A DNA stretch of 64,000 nt from an uncultured Pseudoflavonifractor sp. (GTDB lineage: Bacteria > Bacillota > Clostridia > Oscillospirales > Oscillospiraceae): the NCBI RefSeq assembly GCF_944387805.1, contig NZ_CALXGI010000006.1, positions 24,499-88,498 on the forward strand. The letters run 5' to 3'. The notes under the pieces were generated by a model that did not search any database, was not told the DNA's origin, and worked only from the letters and a program-made list of their open reading frames with translations. A program made the translations under genes and the position numbers. Shown here in pieces: positions 31,223 through 37,811 of this stretch (its first letter is position 1; the number at the start of each line of letters is the position of its first letter).

Positions 31223-31569
31223 CTGGCACCACCGCCCCCGGTTTTCAGGAACTCCATCAGCTCGTCATCCGCAGGTGGCGCCTGGGGCAGCATGTCCCCC
31301 AGCTGCCGGATGACGGCGGCGTAGTTTTTAATCATGGCGTTGTAGACATCCACCTCCACGGACTTCTTCTCACCCCACTGATTTTCGCCGTTTTGATACT
31401 CGGATTTCACGCCGTTTTTCCGAATCTGGGCCTGGAGGGCGGTCAATTGCTCCTCCATGAACACCGCGTTCAGAATCAGCTGGAGGCAGATTTTCTGCTG
31501 CTCCGGGCTGGCCGCTTTATATGTGTCCGCGAACCGGCCCAGCTCTTTTTTGCTGGGTCCTTTTGCCAT
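31219..31569 (-). CDS. Terminase small subunit (P27-like)
   Basis: 116 residues from ATG 31569, all-helical: GPSKKELGRFADTYKAASPEQ, QLILNAVFMEEQLTALQAQI, then a basic loop and VDVYNAMIKNYAAVIRQLGDML. This matches P27-type small terminases, which recognise the packaging site. A GTG at 31575 is equally close to the AGGAGG site and could be the real start. The 114 bases between this gene and the HNH gene are non-coding and could hold the cos site. Confidence 0.82.
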   Translation of the reverse strand: MAKGPSKKELGRFADTYKAASPEQQKICLQLILNAVFMEEQLTALQAQIRKNGVKSEYQNGENQWGEKKSVEVDVYNAMIKNYAAVIRQLGDMLPQAPPADDELMEFLKTGGGGAR

Positions 31570-31683
31570 TTCCACACCCCCCTCCTGTGTGTGACCCGCT
31601 CTTTTTTACCTCCCGCTCATCGGTCTCCCTGGTACCCTCTCCCGGGCCTTACTGGGGGGAGGGCGGCGGCGCGCTGGCCCGGG

Positions 31684-32001
31684 TCAGAGCCTGCGCCGGT
31701 CCACCGGCTGGCCGCTTGCGTCGAAGGCGCAGGCCATGGGCTTACCTCTGCCCAGGCCGTGGCCCTCGTAGCGGTCGTGGCAGTCCTTGCACACGTAGGC
31801 CAGCAGGCTATGATTCAGGGTCACCGCAGGGTTGCCGATGTTCTCCGGCGTCAGCTGGACCAGGTGGTGGACAATGTACCCCTGCTGATCCCGGCACTCC
31901 TCGCACAGCCCGCCGTCAATCCGCAGGCGCTGGGCGATGTATGCCGCGCGGCAGGCCCGCCAGGCCTTGGACCGGTAGAACTGCTTTGCAAATGCTTTCA
32001 T
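31684..32001 (-). CDS. HNH endonuclease
   Basis: 105 residues. Zinc-type Cys pairs (CEEC and CKDC) flank a beta-beta-alpha metal motif: VHHLVQLTPEN, NPAVTLNHSLLAYVCKDCHD. HNH proteins next to terminase genes act with the terminase in cos cleavage in HK97-like phages. The ATG at 32001 has AAGGGGG upstream; the palindrome at 32015-32031 sits just before that site. It is the first gene after the strong 32.1 kb terminator. Confidence 0.9.
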   Translation of the reverse strand: MKAFAKQFYRSKAWRACRAAYIAQRLRIDGGLCEECRDQQGYIVHHLVQLTPENIGNPAVTLNHSLLAYVCKDCHDRYEGHGLGRGKPMACAFDASGQPVDRRRL

Positions 32002-32014
32002 GCGGCGCCCCCTT

Positions 32015-32031
32015 GTGTCCGAGTCGGACAC
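32015..32031. promoter_or_regulatory. 17-bp palindrome, copy 2 (upstream of the HNH/late genes)
   Basis: GTGTCC-GAGTC-GGACAC, a perfect inverted repeat, directly before the HNH ribosome binding site and after the early/late terminator. Confidence 0.65.
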
Positions 32032-32063
32032 CAGCCTCTTGGTCCCGGGCTATCACCTCCGGG

Positions 32064-32122
32064 CAAAACAAAAAGCCAGTGCCCGACCGCATCCCATGTT
32101 GGGATCATGTCGGGCACTGGCT
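32064..32122 (-). terminator. Strong terminator between early and late prophage operons
   Basis: A 14-bp perfect outer stem (32074-32087 with 32109-32122) encloses a second stem ATCCCA-TGT-TGGGAT. On the minus strand it is followed by TTTTTGTTTT. It lies at the stop codon of the KTR-domain gene, so early transcription would end here before HNH and terminase unless antiterminated. Confidence 0.88.
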
Positions 32123-32305
32123 AAGAAAGCACTGGCCACTCTCGATATCCACGACGAACGTCGCCTTGCAGTGCCGGCACCAGAGCTGGAGCTTCGTCGC
32201 TTTTGTCTCCGGCCGGATGACCTGGCTTGTCCGCAGTTTACAGGACGGGCAAATCACATATCCGTCCTTTACGACAAGTTTACCACAATTCAGTTTTTCA
32301 GGCAA
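32105..32305 (-). CDS. Cysteine-rich KTR-domain zinc-ribbon protein
   Basis: 66 residues from a TTG start at 32305, preceded by GGGAGGG 8 bases upstream. Two Cys pairs, CPSC and CRHC, separated by about 23 residues, plus two more Cys (LNCGK near the start and ESGQC near the end), make a zinc ribbon. This is the Cys_rich_KTR family common in Firmicutes prophages, similar in style to phage Com proteins. Function unknown, perhaps nucleic acid binding. Confidence 0.7.
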   Translation of the reverse strand: MPEKLNCGKLVVKDGYVICPSCKLRTSQVIRPETKATKLQLWCRHCKATFVVDIESGQCFLSQCPT

Positions 32306-32354
32306 CGCTTTTCCCTCCCGTGTGTCTATTGTTCCACTAGGTTTCAAGATAGAT

Positions 32355-32378
32355 CGCGCGCGTGCGCGTGCGCGCGCG
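32355..32378. repeat. 24-bp alternating CG/TG tract
   Basis: Uninterrupted pyrimidine-purine alternation, almost all CG steps, in the gap (32306-32390) between the HUH nuclease and KTR genes. It can adopt Z-DNA or fold into a hairpin with an 8-bp CG stem. Confidence 0.6.
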
Positions 32379-32390
32379 AGAGGCAGCCCC

Positions 32391-33110
32391 TCAGGTCCCC
32401 TTTGGGACGATGTAGCTGGCGTAGTTGTAGGCGCCGAAATCGTTCTCCCGCTGGTTTCGCCGGGCCCAGAGAACCCGGTCCGGAATGTCAATGGCGCCGC
32501 TCTCATCCCGCCACCGCTCCGGCGGCGGGAGCTGGCCTGACAGGCTGCGGGAGCAGCTCCACGGCCGCCGGCCAATGGGAATGATAATCCCGTCCGTCCG
32601 CTCCTTGGTGAGGTACTCGGCCAGACGCCGGTATCCGCCCTCAGCCATCAGCACCGGCTCGTCGTCCACCTCCCCCGCCGTCCACAGGTGCCGCACCACA
32701 GCCGGCGGGAAATCGCTCTCCCGGAGCACCATGTGGATGTGGTAGCGGTGGTCCCCGTGGAGGCCCTCGATGCAGGTCACCCAGTCGAAGGGCTGGCCAT
32801 CGTTGAATCGCCGCGCCCGGGCCATAAAGGCCCGCTTGGTGGCCATGGCCTCCCGGAAGGTGCGGGGCAGGTGGAGGGCGTCATAGGTCAGGGTGTAGTG
32901 CACGCCCTCGTAACCGAAGAGGGCCAGCCGGAGCTCCAGGCGGTCCGCCTGGCTCCGGCAGACCGCCGAGTGGGGCGAGCGGAGGATTTCATTCTTTTCC
33001 CGCCGGTCGCTCCGGCTGTCGTCCCTTGACAGCCTGGGCCGGATGGCCCGGCACTCCTTGGTCAGAGGCCCGGCCCGCTGCCGGACGCAGTACCACGGTC
33101 TATCCTCCAT
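32391..33110 (-). CDS. HUH-type (rolling-circle Rep-like) endonuclease
   Basis: 239 residues. The order of motifs matches rolling-circle initiators: a beta strand HYTLTYDAL (motif I-like), WVTCIEGLHGDHRYHIHMVL with the two metal-binding His of the HUH motif, and a Tyr/Lys motif YRRLAEYLTKE for the catalytic Tyr. The N terminus is basic. It may nick DNA for replication, packaging or transfer. A DnaB/initiator system is also present, so its role in this phage is not obvious. Confidence 0.68.
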   Translation of the reverse strand: MEDRPWYCVRQRAGPLTKECRAIRPRLSRDDSRSDRREKNEILRSPHSAVCRSQADRLELRLALFGYEGVHYTLTYDALHLPRTFREAMATKRAFMARARRFNDGQPFDWVTCIEGLHGDHRYHIHMVLRESDFPPAVVRHLWTAGEVDDEPVLMAEGGYRRLAEYLTKERTDGIIIPIGRRPWSCSRSLSGQLPPPERWRDESGAIDIPDRVLWARRNQRENDFGAYNYASYIVPKGT

Positions 33111-33453
33111 GGCCGCCCCCTGTCAGGGCCTCATAGCAGCGCTTGGCCGCCGCATTGTGGGCCTGCCACTGTTCCATGGCGCGCTTTATCTCACCTTCCA
33201 GGGCCAAGCAGCGCCGGTAAACCTTCCTCGGCATCTCGTCCAGAGTTGTGCGTGTGTACGGGGCCAGCAGCTCCGTGTGCTCAGCCACCGCCGCTATGTA
33301 CCGGTCGAAGGCCTCATCCGCCCTGGCATGGTGCTGATCCATCCGGCGGGTGAGGATTTCTGTACCAAACCCGCAGAGCTCCCGGCGGAATGCAAACTCA
33401 TGCCTCCGAATCCACCATATCAGCTCTTCCTTGGTCGCGTCCTCAAGCCTCAT
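33100..33453 (-). CDS. Helical phage protein of unknown function
   Basis: 117 residues from ATG 33453 with GGGGAGGTG upstream. It is almost all helix and charged: TKEELIWWIRRHEFAFRRELCG, then RMDQHHARADEAFDRYIAAVAEH and ALEGEIKRAMEQWQAHNAAAK, probably a coiled coil. No enzyme motif is seen. It overlaps the HUH gene start by 11 bases, so it is in the same early operon. Confidence 0.6.
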   Translation of the reverse strand: MRLEDATKEELIWWIRRHEFAFRRELCGFGTEILTRRMDQHHARADEAFDRYIAAVAEHTELLAPYTRTTLDEMPRKVYRRCLALEGEIKRAMEQWQAHNAAAKRCYEALTGGGHGG

Positions 33454-33835
33454 GGTCACACCTCCCCGGCTCATCCCAGAAGGCCACGAACACGCGACCG
33501 TAGGTGTCGGTTGTGTCCCTGATCCCATCTGCAACAAATGTGTCAGCGTAGAACATTTCCCAGTCTCCTGATTCTACGTCTAAAAGTTGCCCATCCTCGT
33601 CCACGCACAGGACAAAGACCAGCACGGGCCGCTCTGCTGCCGCCGCGCGCAGCTCCTCCAGCGGGATGGGCGTGGTGATGTCAACCGCCGGGGCCAGGAG
33701 GTCGGCGGCCCGCTTGAGCACCGCGCAGCCGTGGACTCCGCAGCTGTGCTCATAGCCGCAGCCCAGGCAGTTCAGAGCGCCGGTATTGACAGCCATCTCC
33801 CGCATCCGGCGGGACAGTTCTTTCCGCTCAGACAT
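33443..33835 (-). CDS. Phage protein with a Cys-rich N-terminal segment
   Basis: 130 residues from ATG 33835. Near the N terminus, CLGCGYEHSCGVHGCAVLKRAADLL holds four Cys and a His, likely a zinc site (quoted discontinuously: CLGCG, SCGVHGC). The rest is a beta-rich domain (PVLVFVLCVDEDG, YGRVFVAFWDEPG). Similar proteins occur in Clostridia phage early regions with unknown role. An in-frame TTG at 33862 is a less likely start. Confidence 0.6.
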   Translation of the reverse strand: MSERKELSRRMREMAVNTGALNCLGCGYEHSCGVHGCAVLKRAADLLAPAVDITTPIPLEELRAAAAERPVLVFVLCVDEDGQLLDVESGDWEMFYADTFVADGIRDTTDTYGRVFVAFWDEPGRCDHEA

Positions 33836-34040
33836 GATGCCGTCCCTCTTTCCATGCGTCAAAACATCTCTGCATCCACTCGTCTTTAGGAAAACGGAGA
33901 GACAGCATTTTCTCCCGGGTCAGCTTGTCCACCATCCGGCCCACGTCCCCGCAGCCGTCCATGACCGCCAGGCGCTCCAGGTTGCCCATGGTCTGGGCCG
34001 TCACCAGGCAGCGCAGCCGCCGCAGATTCTTATTGCCCAT
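33828..34040 (-). CDS. Small RHH-like DNA-binding candidate
   Basis: 70 residues from ATG 34040 with GGAAGGA 8 bases before. Basic N terminus NKNLRRLRC, then a short strand and two helices (QTMGNLERLAVMDG, DVGRMVDKLTREKML), the layout of a ribbon-helix-helix protein. It could be a small transcription regulator. This is fold impression only. Confidence 0.5.
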   Translation of the reverse strand: MGNKNLRRLRCLVTAQTMGNLERLAVMDGCGDVGRMVDKLTREKMLSLRFPKDEWMQRCFDAWKEGRHHV

Positions 34041-34390
34041 CAGTTTTCCTTCCTTTCTCCGGCAGGCGGGGCGAAGGTTGACAAGCGCTTCACCAGATAC
34101 TCTGCCAGCCATTCCGCGAAGCTGCCTGTTTCCGGGTCCGCTCTCTTTGCCTCAACGATGAGGTCAAGCATGGCCTGCTTGTCAATCGCCTTCATGTTAG
34201 CTGAACTTGAAATGTCTTCTGGCTCCAGACCAGTATTCTCATAGGCGGCCAGTTTTTTCAGCGCCTTCTGCCACCCCTCTTCGCAGAAGCCGCAGTTTTC
34301 CAGGTTCTCTCCTGCCTTCTCCAGGCCGCAGCCCATACACCGTACCAGCTCATCATTGCCAATTCCGTCAATCATGGTCAGCCGTTCCAC
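34040..34390 (-). CDS. Phage protein with MERLT...CxxC...CxxC start
   Basis: 116 residues. GTG 34390 is chosen because GGAGGA lies 6 bases before it; GTG 34396 abuts the site. The start MERLTMIDGIGNDELV, a Cys cluster (CMGC, CGFC) and KLAAYENTGLEPEDI are a widespread phage pattern of unknown function. The Cys pairs suggest zinc binding. The C-terminal part FAEWLAEYLVKRL is helical. Confidence 0.65.
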   Translation of the reverse strand: MERLTMIDGIGNDELVRCMGCGLEKAGENLENCGFCEEGWQKALKKLAAYENTGLEPEDISSSANMKAIDKQAMLDLIVEAKRADPETGSFAEWLAEYLVKRLSTFAPPAGERKEN

Positions 34391-34392
34391 GC

Positions 34393-34620
34393 TCACTCCT
34401 CCTCTCTTGTGTCCGAATCGGACACCGCTTCACGTTTAAGCAGCCCGTCCAGCAGCTGCATGGCGCACCGCAGGCCGTCCTGATAGCCGTAGTCCACGAG
34501 CTTCAGATGCTCAAATTCAGGCGGCCTGTCCTGGCTCTTCCGCCGGCTGGCGTAATAGAGCCCCTCCAGCCGGTTGACCACGTCCCGCACATCCCGACGC
34601 CTGATTGATGCGTGTTTCAT
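34393..34620 (-). CDS. Small phage protein, unknown
   Basis: 75 residues with an Arg-rich N terminus (SIRRRDVRDVVNRLEGLYYAS) and two helices; no known motif. Its last residues (SDSDTREEE) are encoded by palindrome copy 3, so the palindrome is partly coding sequence. GGAGGGATAGAG precedes the ATG. Confidence 0.55.
   Translation of the reverse strand: MKHASIRRRDVRDVVNRLEGLYYASRRKSQDRPPEFEHLKLVDYGYQDGLRCAMQLLDGLLKREAVSDSDTREEE
34409..34425. promoter_or_regulatory. 17-bp palindrome, copy 3
   Basis: GTGTCC-GAATC-GGACAC, perfect inverted repeat, immediately upstream of the ribosome binding site of the gene at 34040-34390 and inside the end of the gene at 34393. Confidence 0.65.
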
Positions 34621-34634
34621 CTCTATCCCTCCGC

Positions 34635-35027
34635 TCAGTCATCCATAGTGACTGTTACACCACCGACCATCTGGGGCAGGATGTTGACCTCATAGTGATA
34701 CTTGTCAACGTAGGCGCCGGACACATCCTGTACGATATACGTAGTCCACTCGCTCAGATAGATGAAGTCCTTCTTGTACTGCCCCTCTCCCACTTCGCTG
34801 ATGACGGACAGCTCATTATTTCCCTCATTTGTCATGGCAAAATTGCCGATGAGCTCATACAAGACCGTATCATCCCGGACATTGATAACCGTGATTTTTC
34901 TGGTGACATTGAAGTTGTCAGCTTCCTGCGAGATGTTGTGGGATACCCGGTCGCTTTCCCGGCATCCACCCAGCAGCACCAGTGCGCCGGCCAGCACAAT
35001 AACAGCGATCAGCTTTTTCATTTTCAT
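34635..35027 (-). CDS. Phage-encoded lipoprotein
   Basis: 130 residues. A typical lipoprotein signal (KKLIAVIVLAGALVLLGGC) ends in lipobox LGGC, so the protein is lipidated and anchored outside the membrane. The mature part is beta-rich (VTRKITVINVRDDTVLYELIG, WTTYIVQDVSGAYVDKYHYE) and mostly polar. Start is ATG 35027 or ATG 35021, the latter better spaced from GAGGAGG. A lipoprotein in an early phage operon suggests superinfection exclusion or a surface change, but no family match is recognised. Confidence 0.72.
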   Translation of the reverse strand: MKMKKLIAVIVLAGALVLLGGCRESDRVSHNISQEADNFNVTRKITVINVRDDTVLYELIGNFAMTNEGNNELSVISEVGEGQYKKDFIYLSEWTTYIVQDVSGAYVDKYHYEVNILPQMVGGVTVTMDD

Positions 35028-35078
35028 AGCCCTCCTCACCCCGGAACAAACTCCGGGCACGTAATCACTTGATAGCTC

Positions 35079-35243
35079 TCAACGGCCCTCCGCTCTTCCC
35101 CCCAGGCGTTTGGGCTGGATGCGAATGTCCCGGCGCTCAGCCACCCAGCCCTCCACAGGCTTGCCCTCCCTGCTCCAGGGACAGCCCCGCTCCCCCTCCG
35201 CGTCGGGCACTGCGTTGCCGCAGGCCCAGCATATCGTCATCAT
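35079..35243 (-). CDS. 54-residue phage zinc-ribbon-like protein
   Basis: A short gene with AGGAGGA 7 bases before ATG 35243. It begins MMTICWACGN and contains RGCPWSREGKPVEGWVAERR, a combination (CxxC start, C-WS...PV-GW) recurrent in Firmicutes phages. Three Cys suggest a metal site or disulphide. Function unknown. Two further in-frame ATGs just upstream are too close to the Shine-Dalgarno. Confidence 0.6.
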   Translation of the reverse strand: MMTICWACGNAVPDAEGERGCPWSREGKPVEGWVAERRDIRIQPKRLGGRAEGR

Positions 35244-35262
35244 CGTCATATCCTCCTGCTAT

Positions 35263-35286
35263 CATTTTCGTGAGGTCACGAAAATG
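35263..35286. promoter_or_regulatory. 24-bp palindrome CATTTTCGTGA-GG-TCACGAAAATG
   Basis: Perfect 11-bp arms with a 2-base centre, just upstream of the ribosome binding site of the 54-residue gene. It could be an operator or an mRNA hairpin. The rest of the gap 35287-35387 contains another G+C-rich stem (35296-35323) and no gene. Confidence 0.5.
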
Positions 35287-35387
35287 GTCCGGCCCTCTGC
35301 CGGGCGCCGCCCAGAGGGCGGGCCCGTGAAAAGGAGGTCCGGACGGGGAAGACGCCACCCCGCCCGGCAGAAGGCCGGACCACGGCC

Positions 35388-36878
35388 TCAATCCTCAATC
35401 TGCTGCCGGTGCCAGCTCTGGGCCTCCGGGATGGGCGGGCAGTGCATCCAGCACACCACCGTGGTGTTGATGGCCATCACGATATTGGAGAACTCCCAGT
35501 GGTCCCCGGACCAGTACAGCAGCTTGCCGCTGCCGTCCAGGGGGCCGCACAGGCACCAGTAGTATCCGTCCTCCACCGGGTCCCCGTAGTGCCACGGAGC
35601 ATCGCCGTCCGCGTCTCCCTCCGGCTGGACATCGGTCAGGCCCAGCACATAGTCCAGGGAGACGCCCGCCTCGGCCAGACCGGCCACCACGTCGGCATCC
35701 AGGTTTTGAGCAAAGTCGTCGAGCAGGCAGCAGCAGGGGTCCATCACGCCGTTGAGGGCACGCTCCACCATCTCAACCCGGTTCCCCCCCAGTATCTCGC
35801 CCAGGGCCTCCGCCGGCAGGTTCACCCGCTCCGCCTCCTCGCCCAGACGGCGCCAGGCCGCACGCTCCCGCTCCTGCCGGCGCTTTTCCTCCGCACAGCG
35901 CTCCCGGCTCCGCTCTTCGTCCTTCCGCCTCGCCTCGGCCAGCTTTCGCTCCTGCTCGGCCCGCTCCTCCGCCACCTGGTTCTCCAGAGCGGGGCAGACA
36001 TGCCCGCAGGTCATGCGTGAGCCGCACTGAGCGCAGCAGGATGTACATCTGTGCCAATAGGCGGAAGTGGACTCCGCCAGCCGTTCCCGCATGCCGTCCC
36101 GGTTGGCGCATGGGGTGCCGTCCCGGCACACAACGGCGTCAATCTTGTCCAGACCGCACAGCCAGCCCTGGATGGAGTTCTCGGTGGGCTCGTACATGGC
36201 GTTGACACCCCGGCTGTACACCCCAGCCAGCCAGTCCTGCCGCTCCACGCTCTGGCGGGCCATCAGGTAGGCCGGAGCCTCGGCCAGCTTTCCGGTCTCA
36301 AACAGCGCCGTCCAGTGGGGCGTCAGCCGCTCCCGGATGACCTTGAGCCGGGCCAGCTTGGAGGCCGACACCTGACAGGCCGCAGCCACCTGGTCCCGCA
36401 TCCGTCCGGGGAAGTCGTATCCCTGTTCCTTGAGCTGGTAGAGCAGCTCGGTCACCTTGGCGGCCTGGCGGGACAGCTCCGCCGGGCTGAGCTGACGGGT
36501 GGAGGCGTTGGCCATGATGAGCCGCAGCTCCCGCAGCTCCGGGGACGCCTGGTCCCGCTCCACGATGCAGGGGACGCCCACCCACCGGTCTCCGCCCTCC
36601 TCCGCGCTGTGCAGGAGCTTGAGGGCGGACCACCGCCGGTGGCCGGAGACAATCACATACCGCCCATGCTCCGCCGGACGGACCCGGATGGGCTGCTGGA
36701 GGCCGCACAGCTCAATGTTGGCCGCCAGCTCCTCCAGGCCGTCCAGGCGGTAGAAATTGGACGGGTCCGGGTCCAGCTTGTCCAGGCCGATGTACTCAAT
36801 GGTCTCCCTGGATGTGTCCGACTTGGACACATCCCCCACCGCCGCCGCAAAGGCGGCCGCCATGTCGAACTTAGCCAC
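35388..36878 (-). CDS. parB: ParB-family DNA-binding protein with zinc-finger and extra C-terminal domain
   Basis: 496 residues. The ParB/Spo0J N-terminal domain is clear: DGLEELAANIELCGLQQPIRV and VSGHRRWSALKLL (the CTP-pocket/box II region), then a helix-turn-helix zone from about 165 (QVAAACQVSASKLARLKVIRE). A Cys cluster (CTSCCAQCGSRMTCGHVC) follows, then a long charged coiled coil, then an about 100-residue C-terminal domain rich in Trp/Cys (DGYYWCLCGPLDG), similar in style to DUF551-like phage domains. GTG/ATG start overlaps parA by 8 bases. Palindrome copy 4 lies within its first 25 codons, allowing autoregulation. Confidence 0.85.
   Translation of the reverse strand: MAKFDMAAAFAAAVGDVSKSDTSRETIEYIGLDKLDPDPSNFYRLDGLEELAANIELCGLQQPIRVRPAEHGRYVIVSGHRRWSALKLLHSAEEGGDRWVGVPCIVERDQASPELRELRLIMANASTRQLSPAELSRQAAKVTELLYQLKEQGYDFPGRMRDQVAAACQVSASKLARLKVIRERLTPHWTALFETGKLAEAPAYLMARQSVERQDWLAGVYSRGVNAMYEPTENSIQGWLCGLDKIDAVVCRDGTPCANRDGMRERLAESTSAYWHRCTSCCAQCGSRMTCGHVCPALENQVAEERAEQERKLAEARRKDEERSRERCAEEKRRQERERAAWRRLGEEAERVNLPAEALGEILGGNRVEMVERALNGVMDPCCCLLDDFAQNLDADVVAGLAEAGVSLDYVLGLTDVQPEGDADGDAPWHYGDPVEDGYYWCLCGPLDGSGKLLYWSGDHWEFSNIVMAINTTVVCWMHCPPIPEAQSWHRQQIED
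36814..36830. promoter_or_regulatory. 17-bp palindrome, copy 4 (inside parB)
   Basis: GTGTCC-GACTT-GGACAC at codons 17-22 of parB. Chromosomal and plasmid parS sites often lie within or beside parAB. Confidence 0.6.
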
Positions 36879-37647
36879 GGTCCGGCCCCTCCTCTCCCAT
36901 CAGCTCGGCCACAAAGGCCCGGTAGTCCTGGGCGGCGGCGGAGCGGGGGGACCAGCTCACCACCGGCTCGCCGGTCCAGGTGGACTCGTCCACCTTGGGG
37001 CTGCGCCTGATTTTGCTCTCAAACACCCGCACCGGGCTGCTCTGCCGCAGCAGGGCCTCCCCCTGCTCCACGATGTCTGAGCGGTACCACATGGTGGGCA
37101 GCACCCCCGCCACCCGCACGTCCGGGTACACCGCCCGCAGCCGCTCAATCTGGGCGGTCAGCTCGCTCATGCCCCGGACGGAGTAGGCGTCCAGCTTGAT
37201 GGGGATAATCACCCCGGTGCTGGCGGCGATGGCCGCCGCGCAGGCCGGGGACAGGGCGGGCGGGCAGTCGATGACAATAGCGTCGTAGGCTCCGTCCTCC
37301 TCCACCGCGTCCCGCAGGTCCCGGAGGGCGCCCAGGTTGAGCCGCTCTCCCCGGAGCAGGTCCACGTCCAGGCTGCGCAGCTCGTCGTCCGCCGGCAGCA
37401 TGTCCAGGCCCCGGATGGAGCTGTGGTACAGCAGGTCGTCATAATATGCGTCCGGGATGGTCAGCAGCCCCGCCAGGGTGTTGTACTCCCCCGGGGGCAG
37501 CAGGGACGCCGTGGCGTTGCCCTGGGCGTCCGCGTCGATGAGCAGCACCCGCCGGCCGTACTCGGTGGCCAGGATGGCCGCCATGTTGACGGCGGTGACG
37601 GTCTTGCCCACGCCGCCCTTAAAGTTCACAATCGCGTATGTCTTCAC
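36871..37647 (-). CDS. parA: ParA/Soj-family partition ATPase
   Basis: 258 residues. Deviant Walker A NFKGGVGKT (Lys and Thr at 10-16), the A' motif LLIDADAQGNAT, and Walker B-like AIVIDCPPAL. This is the ParA type that forms nucleoid-bound gradients and moves ParB-loaded DNA. GTG start at 37647 with GGAGAC upstream. It overlaps parB, so the two are made together. No N-terminal HTH is present, so ParA itself is unlikely to repress the operon. Confidence 0.93.
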   Translation of the reverse strand: MKTYAIVNFKGGVGKTVTAVNMAAILATEYGRRVLLIDADAQGNATASLLPPGEYNTLAGLLTIPDAYYDDLLYHSSIRGLDMLPADDELRSLDVDLLRGERLNLGALRDLRDAVEEDGAYDAIVIDCPPALSPACAAAIAASTGVIIPIKLDAYSVRGMSELTAQIERLRAVYPDVRVAGVLPTMWYRSDIVEQGEALLRQSSPVRVFESKIRRSPKVDESTWTGEPVVSWSPRSAAAQDYRAFVAELMGEEGPDRG

Positions 37648-37801
37648 GTCTGTCGTCTCCTTTTCTGAGGCGGTCCAGCGCCCAGGCCAGGGCCGCCGCC
37701 ACCTCCTCGTGCTCGTCCCGGCGGTCCGGGTCGGCCCTGGCCATGGCCATATGCCGCAGGTACTCCGCCTCTATCAGCTCCAGCCGCCGGTCGTTGTCCA
37801 T
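37619..37801 (-). CDS. 60-residue charged helical protein upstream of parA
   Basis: A small Arg/Asp/Glu-rich helical protein (ELIEAEYLRHMAMARADPDRR..., EEVAAALAWALDRLRKG). ATG 37801 has AGGAGGCG upstream and the gene overlaps parA by 29 bases. Function unknown. Confidence 0.55.
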   Translation of the reverse strand: MDNDRRLELIEAEYLRHMAMARADPDRRDEHEEVAAALAWALDRLRKGDDRREDIRDCEL

Positions 37802-37811
37802 TCAGCGCCTC

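Noticed and set aside
28364..31324. Long plus-strand open frame opposite portal and terminase
   Set aside because: Antisense artefact of high G+C at third codon positions; the minus-strand genes are clear homologues.
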